From Bacteroidales bacterium (GTDB lineage: Bacteria > Bacteroidota > Bacteroidia > Bacteroidales > WCHB1-69): a stretch of DNA of 13,162 bases. Within the stretch, counting starts at the first letter, position 1. The number at the start of each line of letters is the position of its first letter. Of the stretch, positions 7,190-13,162 are shown piece after piece. Made by a program: the position numbers and the translations under genes. The stretch lies in contig JAIROC010000511.1 of the NCBI GenBank assembly GCA_031257735.1, positions 1-13,162 of the forward strand. The letters are read 5' to 3'. The notes beneath the pieces are model-generated. The model was not told the DNA's origin, did not search any database, and saw only the letters and a program-made list of their open reading frames with translations.

Positions 7190-7427
7190 GACATATTGAA
7201 AACACGAAAGTGTAAGCTAGTTCTCAGGTAACGAATCTGACAGTTCAACAACAAGCAGAGAATAGGCTAACTCTCTCACGTCATATCTTTTTTTGGCGTG
7301 GGCTGTTGCTTATTTATCGCTTGTGGGCTTTGTCAGAGCCTGTTACCTTAGATTGGCGCAGTTCCACGCTTTCTTTATTTGAAAATACCGTATTTGGAAC
7401 TGGACGGTAACCAAAATCACAACCAAA
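7190..7427 (+). promoter_or_regulatory. Structured 5' leader RNA of the lipoprotein gene
   Basis: The leader folds by eye into nested helices. The hairpin ACAC-GAAA-GTGT (7202-7213) is perfect. A long-range helix joins AGGTAAC (7226-7232) to GTTACCT (7342-7348) and TCTGAC (7236-7241) to GTCAGA (7332-7337). Inside it ACAAGC (7251-7256) can pair with GCTTGT (7319-7324), and CACGTC (7277-7282) with GGCGTG (7295-7300), the latter around a T-rich loop. A separate helix CAGTTCC (7359-7365) / GGAACTG (7396-7402) encloses AATAC-c-GTATT. The end ggacggtaaccaaaatcac is a phrase I associate with leaders of Bacteroides mobile elements. A cis-acting regulatory RNA is likely; the ligand or mechanism is unknown. 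Confidence 0.6.
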
Positions 7428-8116
7428 ATGAAAAGATTTTTTCTATTTCTAATGCTGCCTTTATTGGCTATTACATTTACTTCATGCTCTGATGACGATG
7501 ATAACAGAGAAATGGCAACTAAACTATTAAAGAAAATAGATTATGGAGCTGATGGATTTGAGTATTTTGAATATGATAGCAGCGGTAGGGTTAACAAGCA
7601 TACCTATACTAATGGTTCGCATACAGATGTAACTAATATTACCTATGCTAATAACACCATTACCTGTACAGATGATAGTGGGAACAAGGATATATATACC
7701 CTTGACGATAGCGGTTATGTTATTAAGCGAGAAGATAGCGATGGCTATAGCACTACCTTTTCATACGCTGATGGCTATCTAGGTAAAACTGAAGAATATA
7801 GTAGCGATGGAAGTCTTTCGTTCAGCTTTACCTATACTTGGAGCGCTGGAAATCTTGTACAAGCTAGCTACAACAATGGTTCTAGTATAGAAATATACAC
7901 ATATAACAACCATGAAAACAAAATAAACTTCCTTAATGGCCTCATGTTGGGCTACTCGGATTTAAAGGCACGATGAGTAAGAATTTACCAGCAACGCTTA
8001 CAGATTCTTACTCAACATATTCATATGAATACACATTAGATGGTGATGGCTATCCAACACAAATCATAGTAACAGATAACGGAAGTCAAGAGAAAATATA
8101 CATAACCTACTATTAA
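7428..8116 (+). pseudogene. Surface lipoprotein with repeated Y/D strands, broken by one frameshift
   Basis: The N-terminus is a lipoprotein signal: MKRFF, a hydrophobic core and FTSC with Cys20. It is followed by SDDDD, matching the acidic lipoprotein export signal described in Bacteroides, so surface exposure is likely. The body has repeated short strands such as FEYDSSGRV, YTLDDSGYVIKR and FSYADGYLGKTEEY, typical of DUF4595-type or RHS-like Bacteroidetes lipoproteins (family name from memory). The first frame stops with TGA at 7974-7976. The natural continuation, GFKGTMSKNLPATLT..YSYEYTLDGDGYPTQI..YITYY, is in another frame to TAA 8114-8116. Loss of one G near 7957-7960 (tcgga for tcggga) would explain it. 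The stop overlaps an ATG (ATGA, 7973-7976), so translation of a separate 47-aa tail is possible but less likely than decay or a sequencing error. Confidence 0.7.
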
Positions 8117-8126
8117 AAACATTCAG

Positions 8127-8149
8127 CCCCATTCCTAAACGGAGTGGGG
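8127..8149 (+). terminator. Hairpin terminator after the lipoprotein gene
   Basis: CCCCATTCC (8127-8135) pairs with GGAGTGGGG (8141-8149) through 9 bp with one G-T wobble and a 5-nt loop, starting 10 bp after the restored stop codon. There is no long T run, which is common in this phylum. Confidence 0.65.
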
Positions 8150-8317
8150 TTACTATCGATTTATAAAGATAAATTATTTACAATATCAAGATTATTAATC
8201 TATCTCGGAACTAATTAGAAAGTTAAACCACTAGTTAAACCGTTCTATGAATAGGGTAATAAAGCAAGGCAGACATTCATTATTTACGACTGAAAATCAG
8301 GCACACCCTCAAACAAT

Positions 8318-8390
8318 GGTGCCATAGCTCAGTTGGTAGAGCAAAGGACTGAAAATCCTTGTGTCCCCGGTTCGATTCCTGGTGGCACCA
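8318..8390 (+). tRNA. tRNA-Phe (anticodon GAA)
   Basis: 73 nt. The acceptor stem GGTGCCA (8318-8324) pairs with TGGCACC (8383-8389), with discriminator A at 8390 and no encoded CCA end. The anticodon stem AAGGA/TCCTT surrounds the loop CTGAAAA with GAA at 8351-8353. The T-loop GGTTCGATTCC is canonical. Its 3' end is the likely attachment site of the island whose decayed integrase begins about 240 bp downstream. Confidence 0.95.
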
Positions 8391-8410
8391 CTGAAGAGAA
8401 AAGTAAAAAT

Positions 8411-8456
8411 GAGAAAATCCCTGAAAGTCAATCATTTTCAGGGATTTTTGTTTTCT
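8411..8456 (+). terminator. Strong intrinsic terminator after tRNA-Phe
   Basis: AAATCCCTGAAA (8415-8426) pairs perfectly with TTTCAGGGATTT (8436-8447) around a 9-nt loop, followed by ttgtttt. The outer bases gagaaa and ttttctc extend the dyad. It ends the tRNA transcript and insulates it from the integrase side. Confidence 0.75.
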
Positions 8457-8500
8457 CTAAAAGTGCAAAATATTGAAATATATGACCTTTTTGGTGGCGT

Positions 8501-8545
8501 AATCGGTGACTTTTTCGAGACTACTAAAAAAAATAGTCGCCAATT
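8501..8545. repeat. Imperfect inverted repeat near the integrase (possible arm sites)
   Basis: AATCGGTGACTTT (8501-8513) and the reverse complement of 8533-8545 (AATTGGCGACTAT) agree at 10 of 13 positions, differing by two transitions and one other change. A related ggtggcg lies just left (8493-8499). The position between the tRNA and the integrase fits arm-type integrase binding sites or an attachment-region hairpin. This is inferred from position only. Confidence 0.35.
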
Positions 8546-8631
8546 CAGTTTTAATTCTCTGATATGCTGTATTTTGCATGATTATACTTTAAGCTTATTT
8601 CCCTAATTTTAAACCATTAAATTATAGGAAA

Positions 8632-9733
8632 ATAAGACGAAATTCATTCGGAGTTTTGTTCTTCTTAAAGAAGAACCAGCTGTTAAAAAACGGCGAGGCA
8701 CCGGTAAGCATGAGAATCACCGTAAATGGTAAGCGTGAGGAAGCGCGAACCAAGAAAAGTATTAACCCTTCTGTTTGGAACCAAGCCAAAGAATATTCAA
8801 GAGGCAGAGATCGGAAGTCCTGCGACCTGAACGAGTATATCGAAACGACGCGGATAAGGCTTTCCCAAATCTTCACCGAGATGGAGCAGAATGGAAAGAC
8901 CATCACCGCGACCATTCTTAAAAATAAGTTTTTCGGTATGGATGAAGATGACCGTAAAACGTTGGTCGCTTTCTTCAACGAGCATAACGAAAAATGCCGT
9001 CAGCTGATTGGGATTGATTATGCAGCTATTACCGTTCGGCGTTATGAATGTTGCTCCCGTTATCTTCAGGAACTTATCCGTACAAAGTATGGCGAGGATG
9101 ATTTGCTCTTAAGAGAAATAAACGGCGAGTTTGTCCGTAACTTCGAGTTCTTTACGAAGACGGAAAAGAAATGCGCCCAAAACACAGCTATCCGTTATAT
9201 GAAATGCTTCAAAAAAAGTTATTCATTTGGCTATCGCTAACGAATACATCACTCGTAATCCCTTCGCAGGTATAAAATTCAGTGAAGTTCCGGTTAACAA
9301 AGAGTTCTTGACAATGGATGAAATCAATTTGCTGGCAGCGAAAGAATTTAAAATTCATCGGTTAGAACTGGCGCGTGATGTGTTTTTATTTTGCATATAT
9401 ACCGGATTAGCATTTATCGATATTTACAACTTGCGGAAAGAACATATAGTCGCAGACAATAACGGAAACCTTTGGATACGTAAAACACGTGAGAAAACCA
9501 ATAATATGTGTAATATCCCATTATTGAGTGTTCCAATTAAAATACTAGAAAAATATGAAGGTCATCCTACATGTATAGAGAAAGGTGTTTTACTTCCGGT
9601 TACGTGTAATCAGCGTATGAATTCTTACCTGAAGGGAATTGCCGATTTGTGTGGTATTAAGAAGCATTTGACGACTCACATGGCAAGGCACATGGATTTT
9701 TCCTATCAGCTGAAAACAAGCAAGTTGCGATAA
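8632..9733 (+). pseudogene. Decayed IntDOT-like tyrosine integrase
   Basis: The protein reads as a Bacteroidetes tRNA-island integrase. The N-terminal arm-binding domain has LFFLKKNQLLKNGEAPV and MRITVNGKREE, followed by a core-binding domain and a catalytic domain with LTMDEINLL, YTGLAFIDIYNL and the HMAR of HxxR. Arg I is Ala in TGLAF, as its replacement in IntDOT (CTnDOT) shows the family can tolerate. There are three lesions. The expected start before RRNSFGVLFF is ATA (8632-8634), and no ATG lies in frame back to the stop at 8590; TTG 8656 is the only nearby alternative. A run of seven A (9210-9216) shifts the frame: with six A it reads CFKKVIHLAIANEYITRNP. The end diverges right after HMARH at about 9693 and stops at 9731-9733, so the LGH box and tyrosine nucleophile are missing. 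The enzyme cannot be functional. Confidence 0.8.
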
Positions 9734-9954
9734 ATTTATTCTTGATAGGTAACGGTTTAGAAACGAGCGAAGTTCACTTTTTTACCTTACTTTGCTTTTT
9801 ACATCCAAAGAACGACTTACATTTACAAAGTTAACAAAGTTTATATAGCAAAAAATATATTAAACCTTTTTCTTGTCATAGCTTCTTTCTTGACTTTATA
9901 ATGGAAATTTCTATGTTTTATCGAGTGATTTTAACCTTAAATAATATTCAAAAA
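9734..9954. other. Spacer between integrase remnant and hsdR
   Basis: AT-rich, with no gene and no strong hairpin. A TAnnTTTG-like box (TAACTTTG) occurs on the minus strand around 9828-9835, but nothing intact lies downstream of it. The missing C-terminal end of the integrase cannot be found here in any frame. Confidence 0.4.
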
Positions 9955-12900
9955 TTATGAAAAATTTTTGCTCGAAATATTCCAGAATCTATTAAAATAC
10001 TCGGTTAGTTTTTCCAGAACAATATTACGTTTTTTTGTTCTTTCACCAGTAGGTGTAAATCGAGAAACGGGAGGTAGAACCTTAGTTATTGCTGTTCCGG
10101 TACTTTGAATGTAGCCATCACGAAAGGCATTATCTATAAACTTATAAGTTTCTTCTTTATTTAGGTTTTCTTCTTCGATGATTTTATTTATTTCCTCTAA
10201 CTTCTTATTCTCTATAAATGTTCTCCACTCATCATCTACCTCTGTCGAAGGTGTTAATGAGTCCACAAATTGCTCAATAAGGTCTTTTTTATTTCGCAGT
10301 TCGATGCTCGAATCTATAGCTTTCGTTATGGTTATAAGTATTTCTTTATCTTCGAAATGACTATCTTTATACTTCTGTACCAGCAAGAGAATATAGTCGA
10401 TATTTATTTCTACCTGCTTGATTAGCTCCATTTCGAAAACAATATCATCGTTTACATTTTCACTGTCAACTTTGCTTTTACCTCTAAATTCGTTATAAAG
10501 ATTAATATAAATACTATGATAATCCTGAACATCGCGTTCGGTTAATATCTCTTTGCCTAAAAAGTCATCAAATGTTGAAAGTACATTTCTTAATCTCAGA
10601 ATGGCACTATATAACTTTATAAAATCTTTTTGATTCTGTTCGCCAATGATGAAAACTCCTATCGGATATTTTTCTAATAGTTCCTGTACTAAATCGGCAT
10701 AACCTCGTATATCCTTTTTGCCATCTTGGTAACCATTATAATATTCATCAAAAGTTTTAAGTAAAACTATACCTTTGGCTTCTTTATTGCCGAATAGAGC
10801 TATACTTTCATTGGTGGCATCTTCCAGATTCTGGAAACATATAATATTACCAAATGTCTTTACGGAGTTAAGTATACGGTTAGTTCGGGAATATGCTTGC
10901 AATAACCCATGCATCCGCAAATTTTTATCCACCCAAAGGGTATTCAAGGTTGTGGCATCAAATCCGGTTAAAAACATATTGACCACAAGAAGCAGGTCTA
11001 ATTCCCGGTCTTTAACTTTTTGGGAAACATCTTTGTAATAATTCTGAAATTTATCACTTGACGTGTCGAAATTCGTTTTAAACATTTCGTTGTAATCCTG
11101 AATCGCACAATCCAAAAAATCACGGGAACTTTTGTCTAAGCCGCTGGTATCTTCCAAATTTTCATCTTCAATTATTCCGTCAACATCGGGTTCGTTTACC
11201 CCAAAACTATAAATAACAGCTATCTTTAGTTTTTTATCACTTGGCAAATCTGCCATTTGTTTCTTAAATTCCGCATAGTATAGTTTAGCATTAGCAATGG
11301 AGGAAACTGCAAAAATAGAGTTGAATCCTGCTAGCCTCCTTTCTTTGAGCTGGTAAAAGCTATTTCTCTTGGTTTTTTGGTCGAAGTGTTTACGGATGTA
11401 ACTTACTATATTGTTGATACGTTCAGGGGATGACAATGCCTTTTCACGGTCGATATCCCATACTTTTTCATCTACAATATTTTCTTCTTCTCGCATAGTA
11501 CTAATGTAATCAATACGAAAAGGGAGTACGTTTTTATCGTTGATGGCATCAACAATTGTATAAGTATGCAACTTGTCACCAAAAGCCTGTTCAGTTGTTT
11601 TTAAATTAGCTTTGCCGCTGCTACTTGAATTTATTGCAAAAATGGGAGTGCCGGTGAATCCGAAAAGGTTATATTTCTGGAATGTTTTAGTAATAGCTGT
11701 GTGCATATCTCCAAACTGACTGCGATGGCATTCGTCAAAGATAATGACAATACGTTTTTTAAATACTTCGTGAGTATTACTCTTTCTTATAAGCGCCGAA
11801 AGCTTCTGTATAGTTGTGATTATAATACGGACTTTCGGATCGGCTAATTGTTTTTTAAGAATCTTTGTGCTAGTATTACTATTGGCAGCACCTTTTTCAA
11901 ACCTGTCGTATTCTATCATGGTTTGATAGTCGAGGTCTTTACGGTCGACCACAAACAAAACTTTGTCTACATTTTCTAATTTGCTTGCGAGTTGAGCTGT
12001 TTTAAATGAGGTTAGAGTTTTTCCACTACCTGTCGTATGCCAAATGTACCCTCCACCATTGATAGTACCGTAGGATTTATAATTTTCTGATACATTGATA
12101 CGATTTAAAATTCGTTCGGTAGCTACTATTTGATACGGACGCATTACAAGCACCATCCTGTCTACCGTAAATATACAGTATTTAGTAAGGATACTTAAAA
12201 GAGTATGCTTCGAAAAGAATGTACGGGTAAAATCCATCAAGTCGGTAATGGGCTTATTAGTCGCATCTGCCCACCATGAGGTAAATTCAAAGCTATTACT
12301 GGTGCGCTTCCCTTTTCGGGGTGTACTTTTTCCTATTTCTTTCAGGTGCGAAAACCGTGTCGTATTGCTGTAATACTTGGTAAATGTCCCATTCGATATT
12401 ACAAATAATTGCACATATTCAAACAGTCCGCTTCCACTCCAGAACGATTCACGACTATAACGATTGATCTGGTTGAATGCCTCCTTAATATCAACTCCTC
12501 TTTTCTTCAGCTCGATATGCACTAAAGGCAAACCGTTGACTAGCACCGTTACATCATACCGGTTGCTACGCTCGCCATTCTCAGTAGTATATTGGTTTAC
12601 GACCTGTAAGTAATTGTTGTGTATTCCTAGTTTATCAATCAGGTAGATATTTTTTATCGTGCCGTCGTCTCGCGTAAGTAGCTGTATATGGTCTTCCTGT
12701 ATGATGGTTGTTTTTTCGACTATTGTATTATTCGGATTAGCTATTTTAGTTTTGAAAAACCATTCCCATTCGTTATCCGAAAACTTAAAGCTATTAAGCT
12801 TTTCTAGTTGTGTACGTAAGTTAGTTATTAAATCCTGTTCGGTATGAATACAAAGATATTCGTATGCTTGACCTTCCAGCTGCTTAATAAATCTCTTTTC

Positions 12901-13008
12901 TAACTCCGCTTCGGACTGGTAAGTTGTTTCGCGACCATATGGCGAAGCATATTCGGCAACAACGGTACTTTCTGGATTTTTGGCTACAATATTATATGGT
13001 TTAGTCAT
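9955..13008 (-). CDS. hsdR: Type I restriction enzyme, endonuclease/translocase subunit R
   Basis: 1017 aa, full length for the EcoR124-like HsdR group (about 1000-1050). HsdR combines with HsdM and HsdS into the type I complex that translocates unmodified DNA with ATP and cuts it. Visible in order: the N-terminal nuclease with Asp152 (RYDVTVLV) and Glu166-x-Lys168 (VHIELKKRG); then the SF2 motor with motif I HTTGSGKT (324-331), motif II IIFDECHRS (422-430), GFTGTPIF (450-457), and later LTGFDATTLNTLWVDK and QAYSRTNRI. The C-terminal 250 residues are helical and charged, as expected for assembly with HsdM/HsdS. ATG 13006-13008 is chosen because it overlaps the hsdS stop by 8 nt, a translational coupling layout. 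No lesion is seen. The promoter must lie upstream of hsdS or hsdM, beyond the right edge. Confidence 0.95.
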   Translation of the reverse strand: MTKPYNIVAKNPESTVVAEYASPYGRETTYQSEAELEKRFIKQLEGQAYEYLCIHTEQDLITNLRTQLEKLNSFKFSDNEWEWFFKTKIANPNNTIVEKTTIIQEDHIQLLTRDDGTIKNIYLIDKLGIHNNYLQVVNQYTTENGERSNRYDVTVLVNGLPLVHIELKKRGVDIKEAFNQINRYSRESFWSGSGLFEYVQLFVISNGTFTKYYSNTTRFSHLKEIGKSTPRKGKRTSNSFEFTSWWADATNKPITDLMDFTRTFFSKHTLLSILTKYCIFTVDRMVLVMRPYQIVATERILNRINVSENYKSYGTINGGGYIWHTTGSGKTLTSFKTAQLASKLENVDKVLFVVDRKDLDYQTMIEYDRFEKGAANSNTSTKILKKQLADPKVRIIITTIQKLSALIRKSNTHEVFKKRIVIIFDECHRSQFGDMHTAITKTFQKYNLFGFTGTPIFAINSSSSGKANLKTTEQAFGDKLHTYTIVDAINDKNVLPFRIDYISTMREEENIVDEKVWDIDREKALSSPERINNIVSYIRKHFDQKTKRNSFYQLKERRLAGFNSIFAVSSIANAKLYYAEFKKQMADLPSDKKLKIAVIYSFGVNEPDVDGIIEDENLEDTSGLDKSSRDFLDCAIQDYNEMFKTNFDTSSDKFQNYYKDVSQKVKDRELDLLLVVNMFLTGFDATTLNTLWVDKNLRMHGLLQAYSRTNRILNSVKTFGNIICFQNLEDATNESIALFGNKEAKGIVLLKTFDEYYNGYQDGKKDIRGYADLVQELLEKYPIGVFIIGEQNQKDFIKLYSAILRLRNVLSTFDDFLGKEILTERDVQDYHSIYINLYNEFRGKSKVDSENVNDDIVFEMELIKQVEINIDYILLLVQKYKDSHFEDKEILITITKAIDSSIELRNKKDLIEQFVDSLTPSTEVDDEWRTFIENKKLEEINKIIEEENLNKEETYKFIDNAFRDGYIQSTGTAITKVLPPVSRFTPTGERTKKRNIVLEKLTEYFNRFWNISSKNFS

Positions 13009-13162
13009 GGTTCACATATTGTTTAAAGTTCAACAATTTTTCCCTGTAATATTCGTATTGCTTTCGACGGGCGGTTATTTCGGCAGGCAAACCTGCTGAA
13101 ATATCGTTTACTAAGCTATCGAATTTATCCAAAATGGAAACAATTCGTTCCTGCTCTTCTAA
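13001..13162 (-). CDS. hsdS: Type I restriction specificity subunit S, C-terminal end (partial)
   Basis: The last 53 codons are in the window; the rest lies past the right edge. The translation begins LEEQERIVSILDKFDSL, continues VNDISAGLPAEITARRKQY and YEYYREKLL, and ends in TAA 13001-13003. LxEQexIVxxLDkFDxL..l..GLPaEI.aRrkQYeyYRdkLL is the typical end of a Bacteroidetes HsdS: the second conserved coiled-coil spacer that contacts HsdM. It overlaps hsdR by 8 nt, so the two are co-translated. The target recognition domains, and any recombination sites for specificity switching, are not visible. hsdM is expected further right. Confidence 0.9.
   Translation of the reverse strand, partial: LEEQERIVSILDKFDSLVNDISAGLPAEITARRKQYEYYREKLLNFKQYVNHD

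Noticed and set aside
8361..8606. 81-aa plus-strand open frame starting inside tRNA-Phe
   Set aside because: It begins within the tRNA and runs through the terminator hairpin; composition is not protein-like.
1..13162. Suppressor tRNA-Trp(UCA) that could support TGA decoding
   Set aside because: Looked for cloverleaf-like segments with a TCA anticodon; only tRNA-Phe(GAA) was found in this window.
1..13162. CRISPR array, insertion sequence or complete prophage
   Set aside because: No regular repeat-spacer pattern, no transposase frame, and no structural phage gene is visible on either strand.

Overview
The window looks like accessory DNA of a gut Bacteroidales (Bacteroides, Phocaeicola or Parabacteroides type). 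It is AT-rich, carries sigma-ABfr style TAnnTTTG promoter boxes, encodes a lipoprotein with a cysteine followed by SDDDD, has a Bacteroidetes-type tyrosine integrase next to a tRNA gene, and an HsdR/HsdS pair of Bacteroidetes style. Genus is an inference; no ribosomal or other marker gene is present.

Left part (1-2870): decayed sequence with short coding remnants and a small repeat cluster leads to the most unusual object, a 618-codon superfamily 2 helicase gene (834-2690). It stays open only if TGA is read as an amino acid. All four in-frame TGA codons sit where tryptophan is plausible, the frame has no TGG codon at all, and it closes with TAG. The genes around it use TGG for Trp and the standard code. 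The gene is bracketed by two copies of an intergenic element (hairpin plus a conserved AT-rich block), as if one gene of an opal-recoded phage or plasmid had been caught in the chromosome.

Middle part (2870-8120): a two-gene cassette on the plus strand, a 718-aa protein with an N-terminal GHKL ATPase domain and a C-terminal PD-(D/E)XK-like nuclease domain, then a 302-aa helical protein with a HEPN-like W..AYQSLKHDR motif. This has the look of an anti-phage or anti-plasmid system. A 91-aa protein of mobile-element flavour follows. A 20-21 bp near-identical direct repeat (2976-2995 and 7093-7113) lies on either side of these three genes. Next is a Bacteroidetes promoter with a roughly 235-nt structured leader, then an acidic-repeat lipoprotein gene broken by one frameshift.

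Right part (8318-13162): tRNA-Phe(GAA), and beyond it an integrase that has lost a normal start codon, carries a homopolymer frameshift, and lacks the C-terminal part with the nucleophilic tyrosine. Further right, on the minus strand, are the complete hsdR and the C-terminal end of hsdS of a type I restriction-modification system, overlapping by 8 nt. The picture is a genomic island at tRNA-Phe that can no longer excise with its own integrase, next to a second defence cassette, with an alternatively coded helicase fragment at the far left.
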